DNA of 39,844 bases from an uncultured Ruminiclostridium sp. Its GTDB lineage: Bacteria > Bacillota > Clostridia > Oscillospirales > Ruminococcaceae. A program made the position numbers and the translations under genes. Of the stretch, positions 16,299-24,974 are shown piece after piece (position 1 is the first letter of the stretch; each line of letters begins with the position of its first letter). The stretch lies in contig CATLBH010000025.1 of NCBI GenBank assembly GCA_949878745.1, forward strand, positions 1 through 39,844, read 5' to 3'. The notes under the pieces were generated by a model that saw nothing but the letters and a program-made list of their open reading frames with translations, did no database searches and was not told the DNA's origin.

Positions 16299-17162
16299 AT
16301 GAAAACCACGGATATTTTTAAAAAGAAAAGGGTGTTTTCTTTCGAGGTCTTTCCCCCGAAACGCACAATGCCGATAGAAAAGGTGTATGACACTTTAGAC
16401 GAGCTGGCGGATCTTAAGCCGGATTTTATTTCGGTGACTTACGGGGCGGGCGGCTCGGCCAGCGCTTATACCATTGAAATTGCTTCCAAAATAAAGCGCG
16501 ATCTTAAAATAGAAAGCGTGGCGCATCTCACCTGTCTTTACCTTTCCGAAGACGAGGCGCGGGGAGTGCTTAAGAAAATCGAGGAAAACGGGATAGAAAA
16601 CGTTCTCGCTCTCCGAGGCGACCGCTCTCCCGATTTCGAGCCGAAAAACCGTTTTTGCTACGCCTCCGACCTTGTATCGTTTATAAGAGAAAACAACCCC
16701 GATTTAAACATTTTGGGGGCGTGCTATCCCGAGGGACACGCCGAATCGCCGAGCAAAATAGACGATCTTCGCTTTCTTAAAGAGAAAACCGACGCGGGAG
16801 TAAGCCATCTGGTGTCCCAGCTGTTTTTCGACAACAATTTTTTCTTCGATTTTGTGGAAAAGGCGCGTATAGCGGGGATAGAAGCGCCAATTGAAGCGGG
16901 AATAATGCCGGTGGTGAACAAAAAACAAATTGAGCGTATGGTCAGCCTTTGCGGAGCTTCACTTCCCGAAAAATTTCTTAAGATAATGAATCGGTACGAG
17001 GATAAGCCCGAAGCCATGAGAGACGCGGGAATCGCTTACGCGGTGGATCAGATAGTGGATCTGGCCACAAGAGGGGTAGACGGGATACATCTGTACACCA
17101 TGAATAACGCTTACATAGCGAGAAGGATTTGCGAGGCGGTGAAAACTATTATCGAGGCGTGA
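16299..17162 (+). CDS. metF: 5,10-methylenetetrahydrofolate reductase
   Basis: Reduces methylene- to methyl-tetrahydrofolate, the methyl donor for the methionine synthase at 7880-10267. The 287-residue length is normal for the bacterial enzyme. Family features: FEVFPPK near residue 16 (with the catalytic Glu), SVTYGAGGS, HLTCL, NVLALRGD, LGACYPEGH and LVSQLFFDN, which line the flavin and folate sites in this TIM-barrel enzyme. It is preceded by an AAAGGG site and its own promoter. It is not contiguous with metH, although both lie in this window. Confidence 0.92.
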   Translation: MKTTDIFKKKRVFSFEVFPPKRTMPIEKVYDTLDELADLKPDFISVTYGAGGSASAYTIEIASKIKRDLKIESVAHLTCLYLSEDEARGVLKKIEENGIENVLALRGDRSPDFEPKNRFCYASDLVSFIRENNPDLNILGACYPEGHAESPSKIDDLRFLKEKTDAGVSHLVSQLFFDNNFFFDFVEKARIAGIEAPIEAGIMPVVNKKQIERMVSLCGASLPEKFLKIMNRYEDKPEAMRDAGIAYAVDQIVDLATRGVDGIHLYTMNNAYIARRICEAVKTIIEA

Positions 17163-17280
17163 TTGTTGACGGCAATCCAATAAAAAAGGCGCGAAGCAAC
17201 AAAAGAATCGATTGTTCTTAACGGTTTCGGAAAACGGCGGAGGTTATATTGCTCCCAAAGCAATAAGCAGTTTAAAAAAT

Positions 17281-17319
17281 GACGTTTCTGCCAGAAAATT
17301 GACGTTCCTGCCAAAAGAC
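17281..17319 (+). promoter_or_regulatory. Tandem direct repeat abutting the surface-protein promoter
   Basis: GACGTTTCTGCCAGAAAAT and GACGTTCCTGCCAAAAGAC begin exactly 20 bases apart, and the second ends at the -35 box. Two tandem sites two helical turns apart next to a promoter suggest an activator operator. The regulator is unknown. Confidence 0.5.
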
Positions 17320-17347
17320 TTGAATTTTTTTCAATCCCGTTTATAAT
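17320..17347 (+). promoter_or_regulatory. Promoter of the giant surface protein gene
   Basis: TTGAAT, 16 bases, then a perfect TATAAT, about 55 bases before the start. Confidence 0.6.
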
Positions 17348-17403
17348 TTTAACGGGATTATTTATTATTTTTTAATCGGCATTTACGGAAGGAGATTATG
17401 AAT

Positions 17404-20400
17404 ATGCCAAAGCGAAACACATCAAGTCAAGGAAGGATAAGGCGAAAAACGGCGCAGCGCGCAATGGGGATCATTGCATCGGCGGCGCTGATATCCAATA
17501 TACTGCCTTTCGGAGGGGTCTCGGTACACGCTTCGGAGGAAACGGTCGGAGCGTGCGTTCACCATGCGGAGCATACGGAAGAATGCGGGTACGGGGAGGA
17601 TACGCCCTGCGCGTTCCTGTGCCGTATCTGCCCCATCGAAGAGCTAATCGCCGCTTTGCCCGAGGAAATAACGGAGGACAACTCGGACGTTATACGGGAG
17701 CGGCTTGAAGAGATACTCGGACTGTATGCGGAGCTTAGCGAAGAGGAACAGGAAAGTATCGACCTTTCCCGCTGTACCGAGCTGGAGAACGCACTGAACG
17801 GAGGCGGCGCCCCCTCGCCCGCGGCGAACGGAGACTCCGTACTCACTGTTTTTGGCACGCCGCTTACGAATGGCTATTATACCGTGAGCGAGGATGGCAG
17901 CGCCGTAACGTATTCGGAAAGCATACCTTCGGACGTTCCGTACCTACGCTATGATAAATTCTTTTCCGGCGACGAATGGACCCTGACAATATACGGCGAT
18001 ATATCGCTGATAAGCGGGCAAGTCTCCGCCTTAACCGTAAACGGAAACCTTAAAGTAAATTCGTATAACGGAAGCCTAACTCTGACGGCCGAGAGCGAAG
18101 CTCCCGCGTTGGTAATAAACGGCGGCTCTCTTCTGTTAAACGGTTTTTGGGACTTCGCGGTAAACAGTAAAGCCCCGCTGAACATTAAGCTGTCCGCCAA
18201 AAGCTACTCGGGTAATTTCACCGTTAACTGCGGCGGCGACGTGACCGTTTCGGGAGACGACGTGCTGTTTCATTCGTCGGCCACAATGACCGTAATTTCC
18301 GAGGGGAACGCGTCAATTTCAGGGGGCAGCGCCGAAAAGCAAATACCCGCCTTTATGTTCCCTTCAAATCTTAGGGTCGAAGCGGCGGGAAACATCAACA
18401 TTGAGGACAAATTTCCCGCAGGGGACTATTCCGCCGAAGCCTCTGTCATCTCCACGGGCGGCGGAACGGTCGATCTCCCCGAGCCGCCCGTTAGCAGAAA
18501 AACAACGATCGATCTGACCGACAGCGGTATCAAATCCATTGTTTTTGATAACTTCACTTATACGGTCTCCTACGTTAACGGAGACGAGCCTTTTCAGGGC
18601 GGTATGACCAATCTTGAGCTGACAATAACGGGCAATTCGAAAAATACGGCTATCGACTGGCAACCCGCGCCCGAAAGCGGAAAAGTTATATTAAAGAACC
18701 TTTATATCGACAATTCCGACACAAGTTCGGACTTTGCATTGCATATGTCAGGCTATACGGATCCGTCGCCTACAATAAGGGAAACGGAAATCGGTATAGA
18801 AGGAAATGTGGAGCTGATCCATAACAAATACGCCGTTTGCGTTTACGAAACCAACGCAATTCTGTCGGGAACCGGAAGCTTTACGGCTTCGGTAAAGGGA
18901 AACGGCAGCGGAAATAACAGCACCGTTCTATGTACGAACGGCAACCTCGGCGTGGACGTAAAAGGCGACGTGGAGATACGCATGGAACAAAGCGGCGCAA
19001 CCGACACCGCCAAGCTGTTCGGAATTTCCGGAGGAAACGTTAGCATAAAGGGAAAAAACGTCAAGTTGGCGCAGACCGGAGCGGTTCCGGAATACAAAAA
19101 CGGTGAAACGGTGAACGGCGTGACCGTTATCGCCGAGGAGACGTATACTCCTATAAAGCTGTTTATCAGCCATGGAGATCCGGATTTCACCGACGGTACG
19201 GATAAGGGCGATCTCAATACGGACCGATATCATTGGAACAACGATACCAAAACTCTCTTCCTGAACGAGGTCACAATTGACGGAACGATAACCCTTCCCG
19301 ACGACAATGTGACAATAGAGACGACGGGAAGCTGTTACGTCGGCGGACTCAGCGCGGGCAACAATCCGATAGAAGCTCACCTGATCTTTTCGGGAACGGG
19401 CGACCTGACGGTGGAAGAGCAAATAAACATATGCGGCGGCGACAATATCGCGATAACGGTAAAGAAGGACGCGCACCTTACGGCCAACGGCGGTATCAAC
19501 ACAGGAGCAAGCGGAGGAGTAAGCTCCGTCATAACCGTATACGGCGCCCTCACCTCCAAGGGAAATTCTCAGGATAACGCAATCACCGCGGGTAAGGTAA
19601 TAGTCGGAAGCGGCGGCGTATTGGACATTTCCGGCGAAAACGGATTATCGCTGAGGGGCATGAATCAAGGCGGCTCCACCGACTTCACCGGAGTTTTCAC
19701 CGTGGAAAAGGGCGGCGCTTTCTTCGCGGACTGTGACAATTTTAACGTAGAGGTTCCCGCTCCCGGAAGCGGATTCCCCGCCGGAAGCAATCCGGAAAAC
19801 GCGTTCAACATTCCCGAAAATTATCTTCCCATAGACTGTGAAGTAAGGACGGAAAACGGAGGAATTGACTTTATAAGAAAAAGCACCGGAGAAGTTTACA
19901 CGGGTCCCATGGCCATTCATGAATATCACGATTGGCCGGATCATTGGAACAGAAAGGACGAAACGGGACACTGGGAAGAATGCTTATACGAGGGGTGCGA
20001 CCATACACGAAATTACGAACCGCACAGCTATAACCAAAACACGTGGGAATGCACCGTCTGCGGCGCCGAACTAAACGTTATATTAGAGGGAGCACAGAAT
20101 CTTACATATAACGGAGCGGAGCAAAGACCGAACGTTACCGTCGAAATAGACGGGACGGAAATAGATCCCTCAAGATACGATACCGTTTACGCCAATAACA
20201 TTAACACGGGAGAAGCGTCAGTGACCGTTACCGGCGGAAAAGCCGCCAGAGGAAAAGGAGAGCTGATATTTAACCGAACGGTTACGTTCCAAATCGGAAA
20301 GGCCGCGCCCACAGTGGAGTGGAAAAGCGCTTCACAGAACCTGACATATACGGGCGAAGAAGCTTCGATCACCGCTCCCGCCGTGACTTTGAAAAACAGC

Positions 20401-22593
20401 GAGGCATACGGCGGCACTTTCGTATATTCCTACGCCGAGGAGGGCTCGGCGGAATACAAACCCGGCCTGCCCGTTAACGCGGGAAGCTATACGGTTAAAG
20501 CGGAAATCGGCGAACAGAACAATTACACCGCCGCAAATACCGCGGACGCGCTTAAGCTTGTTATCGGAAAGGCTTCGGCGCCCGAAGCCGTAAACGAAAC
20601 GAAAAAATACTCCAATATAAACGGTTCAAAGGGAGCCGTAACCGAAGACATAGCGGGAAAGCTGCCCAAGGATCGGGGAGACACCGAATATACCGTTGCC
20701 TATGAGGACAATATGGGTATTCTGTCCGAGGTAGCTGTGGACGAAAACGGAAATCTCGTTTATACGGTGCTCGGAAACAAATCGGTAGGCGATACCGCTA
20801 AGATAACGGTAACGGCGGAAATGAGAAATTACGAGAACGCCCTGTATAACGCGGACATCGAGCTGGTGGACAAAAAACTTGTGGAGGTTAAGCCCGGAAC
20901 CTCGGTTTCCGTAATCGGAAGCAATATTCTGACCTACGGTCAGACTCTTTCCTCGCTTAAGTTAGAAAACGCAGTATTCATCGCAAGCGGAACGGAAACG
21001 GAAGTAAAGGGAGTTCTTGAATGGAAAAACCCCTCATACGTTCCGAAGGTCTCTTCAAGAGCGGCCGAATGGGTATTTACCCCCGAAAGGGACGACGAAT
21101 TCGAAACGCTGACCGGGATGGCGGCGATTACGGTTTTAAAGGCAACGCCGATAACCGAGGCCCCCACGGTCGAGCCTCTTGTGTATAATCCCGAAACGAC
21201 TTTGGGCAGCGTGGATTTAAAGGGAGGAAGCGCCGAATGGACGGTAGGCGGTAAGGAAGCAGCCGTTGAGGGCGAATGGAGCTGGAAGGACGCTTCGGAA
21301 GTTCCTTCGGCGGGAAAAAGCGTATATAAGATAATTTTTACGCCCGAGGACAGAGAAAATTACAACACGGCGGAATGCGACGCGGAAGTGTCCACGGCAA
21401 AGGCGGTTCCTTATATCGTAACGCCTCCCGAGGCTAAGGGGATTACCTACGGAGACTCGTTAAAGGACTCTCTTCTCGAAGGCGGAAGGGCAAATTACAG
21501 CGAAACGTCCGAAATTTCGGTACCCGGAAGCTTCTCCTGGAAGGACGGTTCCGTAAAGCCGATTGCGGCTGACAGCGAAAAGACGGAATTCGACGTTGTT
21601 TTTACCCCCGCGGACGGAATAAATTACTCACAAAGGGAAGCAAAGATAACATTGACGGTGAAAAAAGCGGAATATCCCCCCAATATGCCTTCTTCGATTA
21701 TGAACGTAGGAGAGGATAAGGAAAATGTAGACAATGTGGAGCTTCCGGAAAACTGGCAGTGGGAGGAAGAGGATAAGAACAAAACTCTCCCTTACGACAC
21801 GCCCACGGAAGCGGTAGCGGTGTATGTGGGAGAGGACAAGGAAAATTATGAAAACATAACGGTAATCGTGACTATTACCAGATCGGACTGTTATCACGAA
21901 AACACGGAGATAAGGAACGCGGTCGACGCGACTTGTCGGGAAAAAGGCTACAGCGGGGACACCTACTGTTTGGACTGCGGCGCGCTTTTGTCACAGGGGC
22001 ACGAAACGCCCGCCACTGATCACAGCGGAGGAACGGCAAGCTGCGTAAGCGGAAAAATCTGTGAAATCTGCGGCACAGAGTATACCGAAAAGGACGAAGA
22101 AACGCATCTCCATACGGAAATACGCGGACGGAAAAATCCCTTCTGTACGGCCGAAGGTTATACGGGAGAAACTTACTGTACGGACTGCAACACTAAAATA
22201 AGCTCGGGAACGACGATTCCCGCGACGGGTCACAATTGGGCCGTTACCGACGAGAAAGAGGCAACCGCCGTATCGGAGGGAAAGAGGGTCTATACCTGCA
22301 CCGTCTGCGGCGATACTTACACTGAGACGACCGACAGGCTCGCCGCTTCCTCGGAGACGGCGGATATCGGGGAAAACGCAAACCCGATTGACGATAACAA
22401 TTCCGACGGCGGCTCCGAAAAAGAAGAGCCGACAATAACCACAGAAGGAACGGACTCGGAAGAAGCCGGAAACCCGCCGACCGGTCAGGCGCGGGAACGG
22501 TGGTATTTCCTTTCGGCCGCCGCGATGATGATCGTTATTTTGGCGCTCCGGTTGTCCGCGTTAAGGAAGAAAAACGGTGAAAAAGGGAAATAA
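17404..22593 (+). CDS. Giant cell-wall-anchored surface protein with MBG-type and CxxC repeat modules
   Basis: A secreted protein of about 1,729 residues. In order: signal peptide (about 12-43); a Cys/His-rich module (HHAEHTEECGYG...CRICP) followed by a helical segment, common at the N-terminus of clostridial surface proteins; a long beta-rich region (about 130-830) with repeated strand units; an HxWxxHW-type module (about 835-890); MBG-like repeats with LTYNGAEQ and LTYTGEEA then AGSYTVKAEI (about 890-1060); further MBG-like units with LTYGQTL, GVLEWKNPS, VFTPERDD (about 1160-1440); CxxCG repeats with TAEGYTGETYCTDC (about 1495-1645); and a C-terminus with NPPTG, one membrane helix and a basic tail, which fits sortase anchoring. 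The start at 17404 is preferred over 17398 because GGAAGGAG is 9 rather than 3 bases away. Ligand unknown. Confidence 0.82.
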   Translation: MPKRNTSSQGRIRRKTAQRAMGIIASAALISNILPFGGVSVHASEETVGACVHHAEHTEECGYGEDTPCAFLCRICPIEELIAALPEEITEDNSDVIRERLEEILGLYAELSEEEQESIDLSRCTELENALNGGGAPSPAANGDSVLTVFGTPLTNGYYTVSEDGSAVTYSESIPSDVPYLRYDKFFSGDEWTLTIYGDISLISGQVSALTVNGNLKVNSYNGSLTLTAESEAPALVINGGSLLLNGFWDFAVNSKAPLNIKLSAKSYSGNFTVNCGGDVTVSGDDVLFHSSATMTVISEGNASISGGSAEKQIPAFMFPSNLRVEAAGNINIEDKFPAGDYSAEASVISTGGGTVDLPEPPVSRKTTIDLTDSGIKSIVFDNFTYTVSYVNGDEPFQGGMTNLELTITGNSKNTAIDWQPAPESGKVILKNLYIDNSDTSSDFALHMSGYTDPSPTIRETEIGIEGNVELIHNKYAVCVYETNAILSGTGSFTASVKGNGSGNNSTVLCTNGNLGVDVKGDVEIRMEQSGATDTAKLFGISGGNVSIKGKNVKLAQTGAVPEYKNGETVNGVTVIAEETYTPIKLFISHGDPDFTDGTDKGDLNTDRYHWNNDTKTLFLNEVTIDGTITLPDDNVTIETTGSCYVGGLSAGNNPIEAHLIFSGTGDLTVEEQINICGGDNIAITVKKDAHLTANGGINTGASGGVSSVITVYGALTSKGNSQDNAITAGKVIVGSGGVLDISGENGLSLRGMNQGGSTDFTGVFTVEKGGAFFADCDNFNVEVPAPGSGFPAGSNPENAFNIPENYLPIDCEVRTENGGIDFIRKSTGEVYTGPMAIHEYHDWPDHWNRKDETGHWEECLYEGCDHTRNYEPHSYNQNTWECTVCGAELNVILEGAQNLTYNGAEQRPNVTVEIDGTEIDPSRYDTVYANNINTGEASVTVTGGKAARGKGELIFNRTVTFQIGKAAPTVEWKSASQNLTYTGEEASITAPAVTLKNSEAYGGTFVYSYAEEGSAEYKPGLPVNAGSYTVKAEIGEQNNYTAANTADALKLVIGKASAPEAVNETKKYSNINGSKGAVTEDIAGKLPKDRGDTEYTVAYEDNMGILSEVAVDENGNLVYTVLGNKSVGDTAKITVTAEMRNYENALYNADIELVDKKLVEVKPGTSVSVIGSNILTYGQTLSSLKLENAVFIASGTETEVKGVLEWKNPSYVPKVSSRAAEWVFTPERDDEFETLTGMAAITVLKATPITEAPTVEPLVYNPETTLGSVDLKGGSAEWTVGGKEAAVEGEWSWKDASEVPSAGKSVYKIIFTPEDRENYNTAECDAEVSTAKAVPYIVTPPEAKGITYGDSLKDSLLEGGRANYSETSEISVPGSFSWKDGSVKPIAADSEKTEFDVVFTPADGINYSQREAKITLTVKKAEYPPNMPSSIMNVGEDKENVDNVELPENWQWEEEDKNKTLPYDTPTEAVAVYVGEDKENYENITVIVTITRSDCYHENTEIRNAVDATCREKGYSGDTYCLDCGALLSQGHETPATDHSGGTASCVSGKICEICGTEYTEKDEETHLHTEIRGRKNPFCTAEGYTGETYCTDCNTKISSGTTIPATGHNWAVTDEKEATAVSEGKRVYTCTVCGDTYTETTDRLAASSETADIGENANPIDDNNSDGGSEKEEPTITTEGTDSEEAGNPPTGQARERWYFLSAAAMMIVILALRLSALRKKNGEKGK

Positions 22594-22603
22594 CCGATGA
22601 TTA

Positions 22604-22646
22604 TACTATTTGCAAATAGTGCTTTGTGTGTGATTTTTAATCAATA
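22604..22646 (-). repeat. Shortened TTA element
   Basis: A 43-base derivative flanked by TTA on both sides (22601-22603 and 22647-22649). On the minus strand it keeps one arm of the left hairpin (GATTAAAAATC), linker CACACAAAGCACT, and a right hairpin reduced to CTATTTGCAAATAG without a loop. It looks like the 1852 or 10317 type after internal deletions. Confidence 0.7.
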
Positions 22647-22650
22647 TTAG

Positions 22651-22688
22651 AAAAAGGCCGCTCGAAAGGGATTTTGGGCGGCCTTTAA
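22651..22688 (+). terminator. Terminator-like hairpin after the surface-protein gene
   Basis: AAAGGCCG pairs with CGGCCTTT. The T-tract is short, so its strength is uncertain. Confidence 0.5.
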
Positions 22689-22691
22689 TTA

Positions 22692-22817
22692 CAAAGAGGC
22701 AAAATGCAAGGTAATGCAGACAAAAAACGGTTGCTTTTTCTCTTGCCGTGCGGTACCGAAGCGCTATTTTCAAATTATCCACTAAATTATCCAATCTTTT
22801 TAATTTGAAAAATAGTA
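22692..22817 (+). repeat. Divergent two-hairpin TTA element
   Basis: The right part is clear: CGAAGCGCT (linker remnant) followed by arms CTATTTTCAAATTA and TAATTTGAAAAATAG and the end AGTA. A weaker left hairpin (CAAAGAG...CTCTTG) begins directly after a TTA at 22689-22691. The right flank is TAA rather than TTA. The left half is a tentative assignment. Confidence 0.5.
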
Positions 22818-22934
22818 TAAAATATGAGCGATACGGCTTCCGCTTTGACGGAGCCGAACAGGAAACAGCATTGGGCGCGCCTATACGGAATTGAAAATGA
22901 TTTTTGTTAATTCGAGTTAAATTTTCCGGCGGTA

Positions 22935-22963
22935 TTGATTTTTGCCCGAATTTGTGGTACAAT
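22935..22963 (+). promoter_or_regulatory. Promoter of the S41-like gene
   Basis: TTGATT, 17 bases, TACAAT, about 55 bases before the start at 23017. Confidence 0.6.
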
Positions 22964-23016
22964 AAAATGATGATCGGAGCGAGAACCGAAAAAATATTGA
23001 ATTAAAAAGGTATGCA

Positions 23017-24207
23017 ATGAATAAAAAAGTTTCAGTGGGTATGCTTATAAGCCTTGTGGCCATTGCCTGCGCCATAACTTATGTGGTCACCGTGACCGTG
23101 TCCACCAATATGTTCAACAGGCTTATCGGCGGCGTTAACGAGCGCGAGGAAATATATTCGAAGATTCAGGAAATAGACACCTATGTGAGAAGCGCCTCCT
23201 ATTACGATATCGACGAGGAAACGCTTATAAACGGCGTTGTGGGCGGCTATATCGACGGGCTTGAGGACGCGGGGGCAAGATATCTCACTTCCGCTCAGGC
23301 CTATAAGAAAATGCAGGTGGAAAGCGGTACGCTTATTTCCGTGGGCTTTGAGACGGAAAAAGAGGAAAGCGGCTATATCAAGGTGTCCCATATCTACCCC
23401 AATTCCCCCGCCTCGTCCATGAATATACAGTTGGGCGACGTTATCACGGCGGTGGATGGAACAAACGTGCTGGAAATGGGCGCGGAGAACGCGATAAACG
23501 CTCTTGAGGGGGACGAAAGCACCAACGTGCGCCTTTCTCTTCAGAGAAACGGCGAGGGCTTCACCGTCACCGCCACAAGGCGCTCCTTCACCATACGCTC
23601 GGTAAGCTCAAAGGTAGTTTCGGGCTACGGCTACATAAGGGTAGACGCCTTTAACGGAGAGACGGAGGGACAGTTTATTTCCGAGCTTCAGAATTTACAG
23701 GCGGGGGGAGTACTGGGCTATGTTATCGACGTAAGAAGCTGTTCGGGTATATTCGAGCCGGTTTCGGGCATGCTTAACAAGTTCGTTTCGGGTCAGGTGA
23801 TAGCCAACGCAAGATATAAGGACGGATCGGTGGCGAAATTCGCGGAAACCCTCGGCGAAGCGGATATAACCGTTCCCGTAACGGTTATCGTCAACGAGGA
23901 AACAGAGGGGGCGGCGGAGCTTTTCGCCGTCAGCTTAAAGGATTTCGCCGCGGCCAAGATAGTGGGTCGCCAGACCGCCGGAAAAGGCACAGTCACCGAG
24001 ACCAAAAACCTTTCCGACGGCACCGCCATTGTAATAACCACGGCGGAGCTTATCCCAATGGTGTCAAATACCCTTTCGGGAGGAATAAAGGTGGACTTTT
24101 CGGTAGAGCTCAGAGGCGAGCCGGATTATAGCCCCGCCGAGGTATCCTCTACCGACCCTCAGATAAGCAAGGCGTTTGAGGTTCTGGAGGGAATGAAAAG
24201 GGCGTAG
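23017..24207 (+). CDS. S41/C-terminal-processing-protease-like protein lacking the catalytic serine
   Basis: A 396-residue membrane-anchored protein with the S41 (CtpA/CtpB) layout: membrane helix (about 8-28), N-terminal helices, PDZ domain (about 100-190, with ASSMNIQLGDVITAVDG) and the S41 core. In active enzymes the motif is TxSASE, with Ser, Lys 25 residues later and Gln 4 after that. Here the aligned segment is NEETEGAAELF, so the Ser position is Gly298. Lys323 is kept (TAGKGTV), and the Gln position is Thr327. It is therefore probably not a peptidase. A PDZ-based scaffold or inhibitor role is a guess. Own promoter and an AAAAGG site. Frame and length are intact, so it is not a decayed gene. 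Confidence 0.8.
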   Translation: MNKKVSVGMLISLVAIACAITYVVTVTVSTNMFNRLIGGVNEREEIYSKIQEIDTYVRSASYYDIDEETLINGVVGGYIDGLEDAGARYLTSAQAYKKMQVESGTLISVGFETEKEESGYIKVSHIYPNSPASSMNIQLGDVITAVDGTNVLEMGAENAINALEGDESTNVRLSLQRNGEGFTVTATRRSFTIRSVSSKVVSGYGYIRVDAFNGETEGQFISELQNLQAGGVLGYVIDVRSCSGIFEPVSGMLNKFVSGQVIANARYKDGSVAKFAETLGEADITVPVTVIVNEETEGAAELFAVSLKDFAAAKIVGRQTAGKGTVTETKNLSDGTAIVITTAELIPMVSNTLSGGIKVDFSVELRGEPDYSPAEVSSTDPQISKAFEVLEGMKRA

Positions 24208-24479
24208 GCTACGTTTTAGCGCTATACGGCGTTTCGGAAAAAACAACATAATTCGGGCGGCGGTCGGGACGGTTTTAACGGGAGCGGTTTTTTGGGGGCT
24301 TCGCCCCCGCCCTTCGGGCTCCCCTACTTCCCTTTCGGAGTCCGAAAGGGAAGCGGAAAGGACATTGCGTCGCTTCGCTCCTTTTTGGTTGTTTTTTCGG
24401 ATCGCCGCAGTATAGAAACGGCTTCGCGGCAAATACGGGGCAATGCTCCCAAAAAAAGAAATAACGGAGGAACAAAGTT
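24208..24479 (+). repeat. Intergenic GC-rich hairpins (family U-type tail)
   Basis: Contains GGGGGCTTCGCCCCC (24294-24308), CCCTTCGGGC just after it, and a long stem CTTCCCTTTCGGA (24327-24339) with TCCGAAAGGGAAG (24341-24353). The long stem has a counterpart at 27536-27562 with matched changes in both arms. No gene is seen here. Confidence 0.6.
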
Positions 24480-24956
24480 ATGGCAGACAAACAGCATGTT
24501 TTAACCACAGAAGGTCTTAAAAAGCTTCAGGATGAGTTGGAGGAGCTTAAGAGCGTCAAAAGGCGCGAAATAGCGGATAAAATAAAGGTTGCCCTCTCCT
24601 TCGGCGACCTTTCGGAAAACAGCGAGTATGACGAAGCCAAAAACGAGCAGGGTATAATCGAAGCCCGCATATCCGAGATCGAAGCCACGCTTCAGAATGT
24701 CAAGGTGTTGGATTCCAGCGATTTGTCCACCGAACACGTAAGCGTGGGCAACAGGATTATCCTTAAGGATTTGGAAACGGGCGACGAGACGGAATATCAT
24801 ATTGTTGGCTCAAAGGAAGTGGATATGAAGAAAAAGAAGATCTCCGACGAGTCCCCGGTGGGAAAAGCCTGTATAGGAAGAGCCAAGGGGGATATTGTCG
24901 AGGTTGAGGCTCCCGTGGGCATACTGAAATTTGAAATATTGGATATATCAAAATAA
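24480..24956 (+). CDS. greA: Transcription elongation factor GreA
   Basis: Binds RNA polymerase and stimulates cleavage of backtracked RNA. The 158-residue length is typical. The N-terminal coiled coil contains GDLSENSEYDEAK, holding the acidic tip residues (the Asp and Glu in DLSEN), and the C-terminal FKBP-like domain ends with SPVGKACIGRAKGDIVEVEAPVG. GGAGG precedes the start. It is 18 bases before lysS, a common greA-lysS arrangement in Bacillota, so the two are cotranscribed. Confidence 0.95.
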   Translation: MADKQHVLTTEGLKKLQDELEELKSVKRREIADKIKVALSFGDLSENSEYDEAKNEQGIIEARISEIEATLQNVKVLDSSDLSTEHVSVGNRIILKDLETGDETEYHIVGSKEVDMKKKKISDESPVGKACIGRAKGDIVEVEAPVGILKFEILDISK

Positions 24957-24974
24957 CGAAAGGTAAAGGCATCA

